A DNA stretch of 38,739 nucleotides from Bacteroidota bacterium (GCA_008933835.1 WBUG01000030.1:1-38739); one strand, 5' to 3'; shown: positions 16,715 to 25,911, numbered from the stretch's first letter. Notes: generated by a model from the letters alone, not told the origin. Program-made: numbers and translations.

Positions 16715-17277
16715 CCTCCGCCGTCGAAGCGGCGGCGGTGCTGCTCGGCATCGCCGCGGTCTACCTCTCCACGCGGCAGAACGTCTGGACCTACCCCCTC
16801 GGCATCGTCTCCGTCTTCCTCTACATCGACATCTTCTATCAGGTCCGGCTCTATGCGGACATGGGGCTGCAGGTCTTCTTCATCGTGCTGCAGGCGTACG
16901 GATGGTACGAATGGCTGTACGGCGGCGAGAACCGCACCGCGCTCCGCGTGTCGCGTCTTCCGCGCCGATTCGCCGCCGCGGCCGCTGCTGCGGTCGCCGC
17001 CGGCACCGCGCTGCTGGGGATGACGCTCCACCGGTACACCGACGCGTCGCTTCCGTACGTCGATTCGTTCCTGGCGGTGCTGAGCATGGCGGGGCAGTGG
17101 TTGATGGCGCGGAAGTACCTGGAGTCGTGGCACGTCTGGATCGCGGTGAACGTCGGCTCCATCGGCATGTACGGCGTAAAGGAGCTCTACTTCACCATGG
17201 TGCTGTACGCGGTCTATCTCGTTCTGGCGGAGGTCGGGAGGCGGGAATGGGCGAAGGAGCTCAGTGCCGGCCGGTGA
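16711..17277 (+). CDS. pnuT: PnuC-family inner-membrane transporter, probably thiamin (PnuT)
   Basis: A 188-residue permease with about seven hydrophobic segments, the size and layout of PnuC proteins. Conserved features include the early TYPLGIVSVFLY helix, QVFFIVLQAYGWYEWL, and the paired motif MAGQWLMARKYLESWHVWIAVNVGSI near the C-terminus. PnuC relatives take up nicotinamide riboside, riboflavin or thiamin by facilitated diffusion with trapping by a kinase. Here the riboswitch and the pyrophosphokinase next to it favour thiamin. The ATG overlaps the kinase stop. Its 3' end overlaps the convergent sensor-kinase locus by 17 bases, so there is no room for a separate terminator. Confidence 0.87.
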   Translation: MTSAVEAAAVLLGIAAVYLSTRQNVWTYPLGIVSVFLYIDIFYQVRLYADMGLQVFFIVLQAYGWYEWLYGGENRTALRVSRLPRRFAAAAAAAVAAGTALLGMTLHRYTDASLPYVDSFLAVLSMAGQWLMARKYLESWHVWIAVNVGSIGMYGVKELYFTMVLYAVYLVLAEVGRREWAKELSAGR

Positions 17278-17680
17278 GCCGGTGGACGATGTCGAGCGCC
17301 TCTTCGAGGCGGAACGGTTTCAGCAGCACGGCGTCGGCACCGTCCGCCGAGAGCGCGGCGCGCGCCTCCGGCGAACCGTAACCGGTCATCACCACCACCG
17401 GCAGACCGGGCGACGCACCCTTCACGGTGGAGAGCACCTCCTGTCCGTCGGCGTTCGGCATCCCGAAATCGGAGATGACGAGCGCCAGTTCCTCCCGCCG
17501 TTCCTTCACGATGGCGGCCGCTTCGCGGCCGTCCGCCGCCGTCAGCACCGAATACCCGTCCGATTCCAGCAGGTCCCGTATCATCTCCAGGAGCGCCGGT
17601 TCGTCGTCCGCCACCAGGATGGTGCGGCCGTTCGGGCGCGGCGGATGGAGGGGCGTGACCTCCGCGGCGGGACGGGGGCC
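17261..17680 (-). pseudogene. Receiver (REC) domain in a shifted frame, detached C-terminus of the adjacent kinase
   Basis: This frame encodes a complete CheY-like receiver domain (GRTILVADDEP, LALVISDFGMPNADG with the phosphoacceptor aspartate, VVVMTGYG, VLLKPFR), ending at TGA 17261-17263. It has no ATG near its beginning; the only nearby start is a GTG at 17614, which would remove the first beta strand. A proline-rich linker (AAEVTPLHPPRPNGR) precedes it in the same frame and joins naturally to the kinase after LPAP if one base is added in the G5 run 17674-17678 (C5 on the coding strand). It is therefore best read as the C-terminal receiver of a hybrid kinase split by a one-base frameshift, either real or a sequence error. 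A separate response regulator using GTG is the alternative. Confidence 0.7.
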
Positions 17681-20265
17681 GGAAGGTCCACGACGTACGT
17701 GGCGGGGAAGTAGAGGCGGAAGACGGTGCCGTTCCTCGGCGATGAATCGACGTCGATGACGCCGTTGTGGTGTTTCATGATGCCGTGTACGATGGAGAGC
17801 CCCAGTCCGGTCCCTTTCCCCCGTTCCTTCGTCGAATAGAACGGTTCGAAGATGCGTTTCAGGGTATCGTCGTTCATGCCGATGCCGTTGTCGCGCACCG
17901 ACAACGCGACGTACGGGCCCGGCACGACGCCGGGGAAGGATTTTGAGAGGGCGGTGTGCGGCACCGATTCCACGCGGAAGGAGAGCGTGCCGGAGGAGGT
18001 GCCGGAGGCGAGGATGGCGTCGCGCGCGTTCACCGCGAGGTTCACGAGGATCTGATGGAGCTGGTCCTCGTTCCCCTGGATGACGTCGTTCTCGGTGCCG
18101 GCCTGCAGGGTGATGGCGATGGATTTGGGGATGGAATGCTCGAGCAGCTTCACCACGTCGCGCACCGCCGCGGTGAGCGAGACGGGCCGGAGGACGCCCT
18201 TCTCCGCCCGGGCGAACAGGAGCAGCTGTTTTGCGATGCCGGAACCCCGCTCCGCCGCGTTCCCGATCATCTGCGCGAACTTCATCACCTCCGGATGGTC
18301 CTTCGCCTTGTGCTTCACCAGCTCCGCGGAGCCGAGGATCATCGCCAGCACGTTGTTGAAGTCGTGCGCGATGCCGCCGGCGAGGACGCCGATGGAGTCC
18401 ATCTTCTGCGCGTGGAGCAGCTGCTCCTCCAGCCGCTTCCGCTCCGTCACGTCGCGCACCACGCTCAGCAGCATCCGTTCGTTGATGCCGTACGTGATGA
18501 ACGACATCGTCACGTCGAGCGACATCCGTTCGCCGCCGCGCAGCACCGCCTCGGTCTCCGTCCGCTGTTCGAACTCGCCGGCGATGAACGCCCGCCGGTA
18601 CGCCTCCGGTCCCTCCGGCAGCTCCGACCCCCCGCCGGCGTACGCCGCCCACAGCGGCGCGCCGACCAGTTCCTCCTTCGGCCGGCGCACCATCGCGCCG
18701 TACGCCTCGTTCACCATCACGATGACGCCGTCCTTGTCCGTCACCCGCATGCCGTCGGAGGAATGCTCCCACACGGAGCGGAAGAGCTCCGCATCGGACC
18801 GCTGACGGATGGCGGCGGAGATGTGGTCCGACACGAACACGAGGATCTCCTTCTCCTGTTCCGAGAAGGTGACCTTCGGGTCGTAGCTCTGGATGGCCAT
18901 CACGCCGAAGGTCCGGCCGGCGTGCTTCAGCGGGATGCCGAGCCAGTCCACCGCCGGTGCGCCGATGAGCTCCACGTCCCCCTCGCTCGTCATCGCTTCG
19001 AAGACGGACTGGGGGGCGTGGAGGATGGTGCCGGTGGCCAGGATGAATTCGGTGGAACCGTGCGAGAAGGCGCGCGGCGGGGGCGGCGGGTCCACTTCGT
19101 CCACGAAGTAGGGGAACGAGATGGTCTCGGTCACCGGATCGTGCAGCGCGATGTAGAAGTTCTTCGCGTACATCAGTTCGCCGATCACCGCATGCATCTC
19201 GGCGAACATGGATGGGAGGTCCGACGCGGAACGCGCGACGGTGTTGATGCGGTAGAGGGCGGACTGGAGCCGCTCGTTCCAGCGCTGCTGGGTGATGTCC
19301 GTGACGATGCCGACGGTGCCGGTCACGTTCCCCGCGGTGTCGCGGTACGGCGAGCCGTACACCTCGGCCCAGAACGCCGTGCCGTCCCGCCGCAGCAGTT
19401 CCGTCTCGTACCGCTCCGCCACGCCGTCGCGGCGGCGTTCGTTCCGCTCGCGGTGGGCGGCGCGCTGGTCCGCGCGGATGAAGACGTCGGCCGCGGGCCG
19501 TCCGCGCAGCTCCCCCAGGGTCCACCCGCACAGTTCGGTCATCCGCCGGTTCACGTAGATGACCGCGTCGTCGAGGTCCGTCAGGATGAGCCCCTCGTTG
19601 AGGCTCTCCACCACCGTCTGGAAGCGCGCTTCGGAGGCGGCGAGCGCTTCGGACATCACCTGCGTGTTGGTGATGTTCCGGATGAGGACGAACACCTCGT
19701 CCGCGCCGCTGGCGAAGATGCGCGCCTCGAACCGCTTCACCACGCCGCGGATGGGGAGCGAGTACTCGAAGGACTGCACGGTGTTCGAGACGATGGCGCG
19801 CTCGATGTGCGCCATGTACTGCTTCGCGAGCACCTGCGGCATCCGCTGCTTCACGGTGGAGCCGACGAGACCGTCGGTGGTGGTGTAGAGGTCCTCGGGA
19901 TTGCCGGTACGGAAGTCGAGGTACGTCCCGTCGCGCCGGATGCGGAAGGTGAGGTTCGGAATGGTGGTGAGCACCGCCGTGCTGCGCTGCTCGGTCTCCT
20001 GCCGCGCCTTCTCGGACTCGTCGTGCTCCGACGCCTCCTGCACCAGTTCGCGCCACCGCCGGTACGAGAAGAGGGCGAAGAACATCGACAGCGCGACGAG
20101 GACGAGGACGATCTCCTGCAGGTAGTACCCGCGGTACCGCACCGTCCATTCGATGAAGACGTCGAACAGGTCGAACTGCACCGCCAGCCCGAGCATCGCC
20201 ACCGCGATGAGCGCGATGGTGAGGGCGTCGCTGGCGGCGGCGGATGTGCGGCGGCGGGCGGTCAT
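17581..20265 (-). CDS. Sensor histidine kinase with PAS and GAF domains (receiver lost to frameshift)
   Basis: An 894-residue kinase. Two membrane helices (about 13-30 and 47-66) are followed by a PAS-like region (95-200), a PAS/PAC (210-330), a GAF domain (335-490), another PAS (495-610), HisKA with H634 in GGIAHDFNN, and an HATPase domain with NLAVNARDA, DNGIGM and GKGTGLGLSI. This H-box type is common in hybrid kinases ending in a receiver. After about residue 860 the frame reads an arginine/proline-rich stretch to TGA at 17581-17583 that does not look like protein. The receiver continues in the -1 frame, so the native product was probably about 1000 residues. AAGG precedes the ATG. It lies 36 bases downstream of the band-7 gene. 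Confidence 0.88.
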   Translation of the reverse strand: MTARRRTSAAASDALTIALIAVAMLGLAVQFDLFDVFIEWTVRYRGYYLQEIVLVLVALSMFFALFSYRRWRELVQEASEHDESEKARQETEQRSTAVLTTIPNLTFRIRRDGTYLDFRTGNPEDLYTTTDGLVGSTVKQRMPQVLAKQYMAHIERAIVSNTVQSFEYSLPIRGVVKRFEARIFASGADEVFVLIRNITNTQVMSEALAASEARFQTVVESLNEGLILTDLDDAVIYVNRRMTELCGWTLGELRGRPAADVFIRADQRAAHRERNERRRDGVAERYETELLRRDGTAFWAEVYGSPYRDTAGNVTGTVGIVTDITQQRWNERLQSALYRINTVARSASDLPSMFAEMHAVIGELMYAKNFYIALHDPVTETISFPYFVDEVDPPPPPRAFSHGSTEFILATGTILHAPQSVFEAMTSEGDVELIGAPAVDWLGIPLKHAGRTFGVMAIQSYDPKVTFSEQEKEILVFVSDHISAAIRQRSDAELFRSVWEHSSDGMRVTDKDGVIVMVNEAYGAMVRRPKEELVGAPLWAAYAGGGSELPEGPEAYRRAFIAGEFEQRTETEAVLRGGERMSLDVTMSFITYGINERMLLSVVRDVTERKRLEEQLLHAQKMDSIGVLAGGIAHDFNNVLAMILGSAELVKHKAKDHPEVMKFAQMIGNAAERGSGIAKQLLLFARAEKGVLRPVSLTAAVRDVVKLLEHSIPKSIAITLQAGTENDVIQGNEDQLHQILVNLAVNARDAILASGTSSGTLSFRVESVPHTALSKSFPGVVPGPYVALSVRDNGIGMNDDTLKRIFEPFYSTKERGKGTGLGLSIVHGIMKHHNGVIDVDSSPRNGTVFRLYFPATYVVDLPAPVPPRRSRPSIRRARTAAPSWWRTTNRRSWR

Positions 20266-20301
20266 GGGGCCTTGACGCGGTACCGGTGCGCGGTCAGCGC
20301 G

Positions 20302-21171
20302 TCACTTCGTGTCCAGGATGAGCGGAAGGCCGTCCCTGCCCCCGACGATGACCACCTTCGTGTTCGGCGAGTTCGCCAGCTTCTCCGTCGCCTCGATCCC
20401 CTTCCACCGCAGCAGCTGTTCGTTCAGCCCCTGGTTCACGATCTTCTGGAAGTCCGAGATGCCCTGCGCCTCGATGCGCTTGCGGTCCGCTTCCTGCTTC
20501 TCCTTCGTCAGCACGAACTGCATCCGCTGGCTCTCCTGTTCGGACTGCAGCTTCTGTTCGATGGAGGCCGACAGGCCCGGTGGCAGCGTCACGCGGCGCA
20601 GCGGGGCGGACTCCACCGTGATGCCGCGCGCTTCGGTCGCCACTTTGATCTCGTCCAGGATCATCCGCGAGAGATGCTCACGCTCGGAAGTGTACAGCGC
20701 CTTCGCCTCGAAACTGGCGGTGACGCCGCGGGTCACCGAACGGAACTGCGGTTCGAGGATGACGCTCTCGTACTCCTCGCCCACCGTCTTGTACACGTCC
20801 GCCGCCTTCTCCGGATTGAGATGGTACAGCACGCTCACCTCCAGCTGCACCGTGAGGCCTTCCTTGGACGGCACTTCCATCACTTCCTTCAGCTCCTGCG
20901 TCTTGATGGACATCTTGACGACGCGGGCGAGGGGGTTCACGAAGTTGATGCCGGACTTCAGCGTGTTGTCCGAAACGGTGCCGAAGAAGTCCACCACTCC
21001 CACGGTGCCGGCGGGGACCACCGTGAAGCAGTTGGAGAGGGCGATGAGCGCCGCGCCGAGACTCACCAGCAGCGAGATGTTCGCGGAGCCGCGGGTGTTC
21101 GGATTGGTGCCGAGGGTCCGCCAGGTGAAGAATGCGGCGACAGCGACGATGACGAAGATGAGGAAGAACAT
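20302..21171 (-). CDS. SPFH/band-7 (prohibitin-like) membrane protein
   Basis: A 289-residue protein with two N-terminal hydrophobic stretches (about 2-16 and 31-50) followed by the SPFH domain: VPAGTVGVVDFFGTVSDNTLKSGINFVNP is split across about 54-82. A coiled-coil rich in E, Q and K (about 205-255) includes EQESQRMQFVLTKEKQEADR, and the end is hydrophobic. Prohibitin-like proteins form large membrane rings and act with membrane proteases or organise lipid domains. No NfeD or protease partner is adjacent. GGAGG five bases ahead of the ATG fixes the start; the longer open frame upstream overlaps the preceding gene. It sits 17 bases after the glucosidase gene. Confidence 0.87.
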   Translation of the reverse strand: MFFLIFVIVAVAAFFTWRTLGTNPNTRGSANISLLVSLGAALIALSNCFTVVPAGTVGVVDFFGTVSDNTLKSGINFVNPLARVVKMSIKTQELKEVMEVPSKEGLTVQLEVSVLYHLNPEKAADVYKTVGEEYESVILEPQFRSVTRGVTASFEAKALYTSEREHLSRMILDEIKVATEARGITVESAPLRRVTLPPGLSASIEQKLQSEQESQRMQFVLTKEKQEADRKRIEAQGISDFQKIVNQGLNEQLLRWKGIEATEKLANSPNTKVVIVGGRDGLPLILDTK

Positions 21172-21188
21172 GGTGCCTCCGGTGATGG

Positions 21189-24089
21189 TTAGTTGATGTC
21201 GAGGATATCGTAGACGTTCGTTGTGTCGCCGGGACGTTTTCCGCCGCCGTGCCATTCGCCGGTCTCGGCTTCGACCGCTCGGAACTCGCCCACTCCCGCC
21301 CCGCCGTGGTCGTCCTGTCCGCCGATGAGCAGTGTGAACCGCCAGTGCGGACCGGGTGTACCAAGATACTCAAGGGGGAGGGCAAACTCAATCGAACGAT
21401 CCTTCACGCTGCCGATGGGGTCTTTTGCATCCTCAGGACGGGGAAGGTATTCGCACAGTACCGCGCCCCCGCTGTCCAGCACGCGCAGCCCGCCCCCCGC
21501 GACGATGAGCCGGTGGAATCCTCTGCCGACGGGAAGAAGATGACCGGAGTTCACTCCCACCGCGCGCTGCGCCGCTCCGCCGGTGTCGATGGCGACGGCC
21601 GCGAGGGTGAGCTGGAATCCGTACTCGGGATGCCAGCCGGGATCGGAAAGGGAGGAGAACGTCAGCGTACAATAGAGGTTCCGTGCATCCGCGGAGAAGG
21701 AAGCGCGCGTAATGTCCAGAATGCCGGGACGGAAATGGGCTCCGGAGGGATATCGGTATGTGCCGGCGGGGCCGGCGTCGTCCCCCGCCGGATCGTCCGC
21801 CGCGGCGATGAGCCGCGCGCCGGTGTTCCGCGCGCGCACCTGCGCGTGCGTCAGCAGCGGGTGAGCAGGACCGCGCAGGACGGGGAAGTCCCGCGAGAGT
21901 TCCGGCGCCGCGAGCGACAGTCCGGCAAAATACTTTTTGTCGGAGAAATCCTTCAGGAACACGCCCGGTGTTCCGCTCCTGGTGAGGAGCGTGTCGGTGC
22001 CGGTGAGAACGACGAGGCGGTCCCGGACATGGAGCACGGTCAGCGGCCGGCCGGCGGGAAGGTCGAGCGGCGCGCTGACGGCGTCGCCGTTCGGATAGAC
22101 ATACAGGTAGTTCAGCCCCCAGACGCCGGAGATGCGGGACGGTTCGATCCGCAGCACGACGCTGTCGCCGGCGCTCCGGAACGAGATGCCGAACGCACCG
22201 TTTCCGGCGCGCTGCACGGTGGAGAAGGAGCTGATGTGCCGCGGGAGTTTCGGATTTACCCGCAGCACCTTCGACGGAACATCGACGCTGATGCCGAGGT
22301 AGTCCTGCCGCACCGCCCGCACGAACTCGGAGAGGCTCCACGCCTGCGAGTACGTGCCGGAGAGCCGCGGCTCGGCGCCGGGTCCGGACGGGTGCGCGTC
22401 CAGCAGTTCGGAGAGCGCGCCGACGGTGCCGCGGTCGAGCATCTGGTGCACCGAATTCTCCGTGACGGGATAGACGAGGTCCTGCAGGTCGTACCGCGTG
22501 GCGGCGTAGATCATCGGACCGTTCAGCCATGTCCACACCGTACCGTTGTGGTACGCCGCATCCTTCACGTAGTACGGCGCGAACTCATGGCGCGGATGGA
22601 AGTTCGGGTCCGCCTGGTCCAGCGTCGCGGTGCCGTACGGGAAGGTCAGCCGGCCGAGCACGGTGCGCACCATGGACTGACGCACCGACTCCGGTATCGC
22701 CATGTCCATCGCGTACAGCTGGTTCGGCCGCACCTCCGTCGACGGCGAGCCGTCGGCGTTGAGATGGTCGTGGATGACGGCGCGAGCGGTGTCGATGAAG
22801 TGACGGCGGAAGTTCCTCTCCAGCCGGTCCGCACGTTCCTTCCAGGCGGAGGCGCGCGCGTAATCGAAGAGATGCTCGGCGCAGAAGACGCCGATCATGA
22901 GCTGCTGATGCCAGAGCGCCTGCACGTCCACCGCGCGGTCGCCGCGGGGGGACCAGGGACCGTCCGGACCGACCGCGTCCATCCACGTCTCCGCGTCGCC
23001 GTGCCTCAGGAATCCGAGCGAATCGACATGCCGGCGCAGCGCACCCTCCATGGCGCGGACGAGCACCGGGTAGAGCTCGCGCACGAGCGCGGTGTCGCCG
23101 GAGTACTTCACGTACTCGTACATCGACCGCACGAACCACGGCGTCCCGTCCGCGGTGTTGTAGATGACCGACTGGGGCGTGGCGAGGTTCGGGATTCGTC
23201 CATAATGGACCGATGCGGTGTCGGACTCCTGGAAGGCCGCGTACGAGAGCAGGACGTCGCGCGCATCATCGAAGTTCCCCGAGACGTACGTCGCTCCCGG
23301 CAGGGCGATGAACGAATCGCGCCCCCAGTAGTTGTTGAACCACGGCAGTCCGGCGAAGATCCCTTTCGTCCGCCGTCCGCCGGTGGACTGGTTCATGATG
23401 AGCGCATCGATCTGCACCGAGGCCCAGCCGTACGCTGCGGTCAATCGTGCGTCGCTGAAGGACGCCGCGGTCCGTTCCAGCACCGCCGCGATGCGGTTCC
23501 GTCGTGCGGCGGCGAGCCGCTCTGCGCCGGCAAGGGCGTTCCGGCCGTTCCGCAGCATCTCCGCGGTGTCGCGTCCGGCCGCGATGACGAACAGGGTGGC
23601 GTTCGGGAGAAGGCTTCGGAAGAGTCCGAGCGAGACGGCGGAGAACTCTGCCGTGCGGCCGTTCCGTGTCCACCGCTCTCCGCCCGCCGGTGTGAACGCG
23701 TCGGACGGTGTGAGCGACAGGAGGGCGCCGCGGCGGTTCACACGCACCAGCACGGCATCGATGCTGTCCAGCAGCGTCACCGTTTCGGTCGTGCCGCCGG
23801 CGTACGTACGGACGAGCCTGTCCGGGTACACGACGGACCGGGCGCGGCTCCGGTCCAGCGTCCGGCCGTTCACGGTCACGGCGTGATCGTGGAGCACCTT
23901 TTCAGCGTTGATGAACCATCCCTGCCATCCGCCGGTGTTGACGCCGTTCACCTCGCCGTGCAGCGTTCCCGCCTCCTTGTTGGTGAACACGTACTGGCGC
24001 CCGGCTCCCGTCACCGTGACGCCGAGCTGTTCGGGCGTCCGGGCGGTGAGCGTGTGGTACAACAGGATGATGCACGTCAGGAGTCTCAT
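21189..24089 (-). CDS. Exported amylo-alpha-1,6-glucosidase-like enzyme with glucodextranase C-domain
   Basis: A 966-residue protein with a probable short signal peptide (MRLLTCIILLYHTLTA). The N-terminal beta domain (about 25-190) and the alpha/alpha barrel (about 200-620) match the glucosidase part of glycogen-debranching enzymes: GRDSFIALPG (255-264), NTADGTPWF (311-319), ETWMDA (367-372) and DVQALWHQQL (388-397). From about 735 to the end it resembles the C-terminal module of glucodextranase, ending WHGGGKRPGDTTNVYDILD. It probably removes alpha-1,6 branches or terminal glucose from extracytoplasmic alpha-glucans; the exact bond is not certain. GAGGA upstream supports the start, which overlaps the AlkD-like gene by 4 bases. 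The C-domain suggests attachment to a surface or glucan. Confidence 0.83.
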   Translation of the reverse strand: MRLLTCIILLYHTLTARTPEQLGVTVTGAGRQYVFTNKEAGTLHGEVNGVNTGGWQGWFINAEKVLHDHAVTVNGRTLDRSRARSVVYPDRLVRTYAGGTTETVTLLDSIDAVLVRVNRRGALLSLTPSDAFTPAGGERWTRNGRTAEFSAVSLGLFRSLLPNATLFVIAAGRDTAEMLRNGRNALAGAERLAAARRNRIAAVLERTAASFSDARLTAAYGWASVQIDALIMNQSTGGRRTKGIFAGLPWFNNYWGRDSFIALPGATYVSGNFDDARDVLLSYAAFQESDTASVHYGRIPNLATPQSVIYNTADGTPWFVRSMYEYVKYSGDTALVRELYPVLVRAMEGALRRHVDSLGFLRHGDAETWMDAVGPDGPWSPRGDRAVDVQALWHQQLMIGVFCAEHLFDYARASAWKERADRLERNFRRHFIDTARAVIHDHLNADGSPSTEVRPNQLYAMDMAIPESVRQSMVRTVLGRLTFPYGTATLDQADPNFHPRHEFAPYYVKDAAYHNGTVWTWLNGPMIYAATRYDLQDLVYPVTENSVHQMLDRGTVGALSELLDAHPSGPGAEPRLSGTYSQAWSLSEFVRAVRQDYLGISVDVPSKVLRVNPKLPRHISSFSTVQRAGNGAFGISFRSAGDSVVLRIEPSRISGVWGLNYLYVYPNGDAVSAPLDLPAGRPLTVLHVRDRLVVLTGTDTLLTRSGTPGVFLKDFSDKKYFAGLSLAAPELSRDFPVLRGPAHPLLTHAQVRARNTGARLIAAADDPAGDDAGPAGTYRYPSGAHFRPGILDITRASFSADARNLYCTLTFSSLSDPGWHPEYGFQLTLAAVAIDTGGAAQRAVGVNSGHLLPVGRGFHRLIVAGGGLRVLDSGGAVLCEYLPRPEDAKDPIGSVKDRSIEFALPLEYLGTPGPHWRFTLLIGGQDDHGGAGVGEFRAVEAETGEWHGGGKRPGDTTNVYDILDIN

Positions 24090-24784
24090 CGGTCGTTCCT
24101 CGTTCTCATTCGTTCGAACCGCCGTCGTGTGGAGGGACTCTGCATGTCCCGCAGCGCATCATGGCCGATCCAGCGCGCTGTTCGGTCCGCCGAGGCGCGT
24201 AGGGCGCGTGCCGTCACCGCCGCGGCCCGGTGGAGCGCGGGATTCTTCTTTCCGATCTGCCGCAGCGCCCAGTTCACTCCTTTGCGGACGAAGTTCCGTT
24301 CGTCCTCCGCGTGGCGCGCGATGACCGGCAGGAAGGAGCGGAAGAGCGCGTCCGGCAGTTCCTTGCGGTGGACGGCGAGCGCCGCCATCATCACGAAGCC
24401 GGCCCGCTTCACGAACTCGCGTTCGTCCGCCGTCCATCGCGCGATGAGCGGCAGCGGTTCCGGCAGACGGCAGAAGACCTCGGCGCACCAGACGTCGCAC
24501 ACCGCCCAGGAGTCGAACTGCGCGGCGAGACGCGTGGCCCCGGCGCGGGTGACCGTCGACGGGTCGGCCACGAGCGCCGCCAGGATGCGGGCATCGTACC
24601 AGCCGCTCTTCCACAGCGCTGCCGACAACCGGTGGTCCGTGCCGATGCGGCGCGCCAGCTCCCGCATCGCGGGAGCCGGCACGCCGAACGCTTTCGCCGC
24701 GGTGATGCCGAAGCGCGCCATACCGCGCACATTGGCGGCGGAGCCGCGGCGCTTCAAGTGATCGAGCGTTTCGGTGAGCGTCAT
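24086..24784 (-). CDS. AlkD-like DNA alkylation repair protein
   Basis: A 232-residue all-helical HEAT-repeat protein. AlkD-type glycosylases remove N3- and N7-alkylated purines without flipping the base. Family signs are LARRIGTDHRLSAALWKSGWYDARILAALV, the central SWAVCDVWC (usually WDxCD), EREFVKRAGFVMMAALAVH and RNFVRKGVNWALRQIGKKN. Length matches the family (about 220-240). It begins 2 bases after the glycerate kinase stop and ends inside the start of the glucosidase gene, so it is co-transcribed with unrelated metabolic genes. Many relatives lack proven glycosylase activity, so the biochemical role is less sure than the family. Confidence 0.87.
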   Translation of the reverse strand: MTLTETLDHLKRRGSAANVRGMARFGITAAKAFGVPAPAMRELARRIGTDHRLSAALWKSGWYDARILAALVADPSTVTRAGATRLAAQFDSWAVCDVWCAEVFCRLPEPLPLIARWTADEREFVKRAGFVMMAALAVHRKELPDALFRSFLPVIARHAEDERNFVRKGVNWALRQIGKKNPALHRAAAVTARALRASADRTARWIGHDALRDMQSPSTRRRFERMRTRNDR

Positions 24785-24786
24785 GG

Positions 24787-25911
24787 TCAGAATCGGTGAT
24801 GGTAGATGGCGTCCGCCAGCAGCCAGCTCGCATCGCGCATCGCCTGCAGCGGCGGCAGGTCGTCCGGAGAGATCGCGGTGAGCGAGGCGAGCCCGAGCGC
24901 GATGCGGAGTTCCTCGGCGTCACCGCGCACGCGGCCCACGAACGCGTGCACCGGCACGCCGAACCGCTGCGCGCGCCGGCAGATGCCGGCGATCCCTTTG
25001 CCGAACAGCGTCTGCCCGTCCAGCATCCCCTCGGCGGTCACGATGGCATCGCATGCGGTGGCCATCTCGTCGAACCGGACGGCGTCCAGGATGTGGTCGA
25101 TGCCGGAGACGATCTCGGCGCCGCAGAAGAGCGACAGCCCGAATCCCAGTCCCCCCGCCGCACCGGCGCCGGGGAGGTCGCGGTGCGGCCGTCCGGCGGC
25201 CGCCTCGGCGGCGTCGGCGAAGGTCCGCACGGCGCTCTCGAGGTACGGCAGCTGCTCGTCGGAGGCGCCCTTCTGCCGTGCGTACGTGTACGTCGCCCCC
25301 TCGCCGCCGAGCAACGGATTCCGTGCGTCGGCCAAGGCCGTCACCGGGATGGCGGACAATGGAAGCACCGGTGCGGACACGCGCGCGGTGCGGAGGAGCG
25401 CGATGGCACCGTCGGGAACCTCGTCGCCGTTCTCGTCGGTCACGTTCGCTCCCAGCGCGCGCGCCATCCCCGCGCCGGCGTCGTTCGTCGCCGTTCCGCC
25501 GAGTCCCACCCACAGACGGCGCGCTCCTCGTTCGGAGGCTGCGCGCATCAGTTCCCCCACGCCGCGCGTGGTGGAGTGCGCCACGGTCTCCGGTGCAGGG
25601 TTGATATGCTGCAGTCCGGCCGCCAGCGCGCTCTCGATGATGCCGGTCCCGTCCGGCGTCACGCCGTACCGGGCGGTGACGCGCTCTCCGGCGACCGGTC
25701 CGGCCGTGTCCATGACCGTCACCGTGCCGCCGAGGGCCGACATCAGACAGTCGAGCGTCCCGTTCCCGCCGTCCGCCGCCGGGAGCGAGACCACCTCATG
25801 CCCCGCGCGGGCGCGGAGCAGCGAGCGCCTCATCACCGCGGCGATCTGCGGAGCGGTGAGGGCCCCTTTCATGGCGTTGGGGACCAGCAGGATGCGTTTC
25901 GATGGGGACAT
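24787..25911 (-). CDS. Glycerate kinase (GK-I family)
   Basis: A 374-residue kinase that phosphorylates D-glycerate, usually to 2-phosphoglycerate in this family, which enolase (encoded 3 kb away) can use. Motifs are VPNAMKGALTA at the N-terminus, GLGGTATNDAGAGMARALGA, GAAGGLGFGLSLFCGA, and TAEGMLDGQTLFGKG near the C-terminus. The nucleotide-site motif normally written ADGGEGT is ADGGNGT here (N50), a mild departure. It is cytoplasmic. The start ATG is 78 bases after the antiporter stop, and the gene is followed at 2 bases by the AlkD-like gene. Function is well supported by full-length agreement; the product isomer is inferred from the family. Confidence 0.93.
   Translation of the reverse strand: MSPSKRILLVPNAMKGALTAPQIAAVMRRSLLRARAGHEVVSLPAADGGNGTLDCLMSALGGTVTVMDTAGPVAGERVTARYGVTPDGTGIIESALAAGLQHINPAPETVAHSTTRGVGELMRAASERGARRLWVGLGGTATNDAGAGMARALGANVTDENGDEVPDGAIALLRTARVSAPVLPLSAIPVTALADARNPLLGGEGATYTYARQKGASDEQLPYLESAVRTFADAAEAAAGRPHRDLPGAGAAGGLGFGLSLFCGAEIVSGIDHILDAVRFDEMATACDAIVTAEGMLDGQTLFGKGIAGICRRAQRFGVPVHAFVGRVRGDAEELRIALGLASLTAISPDDLPPLQAMRDASWLLADAIYHHRF

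Noticed and set aside
17261-17614. Independent response-regulator gene starting at GTG 17614
   Set aside because: This start would delete the first beta strand of the receiver fold; the same-frame linker upstream fits a frameshifted fusion better.
17956-21192. 1078-residue plus-strand open frame across the sensor kinase and band-7 genes
   Set aside because: It spans two genes with complete family motifs on the other strand, and its composition is shadow-like.
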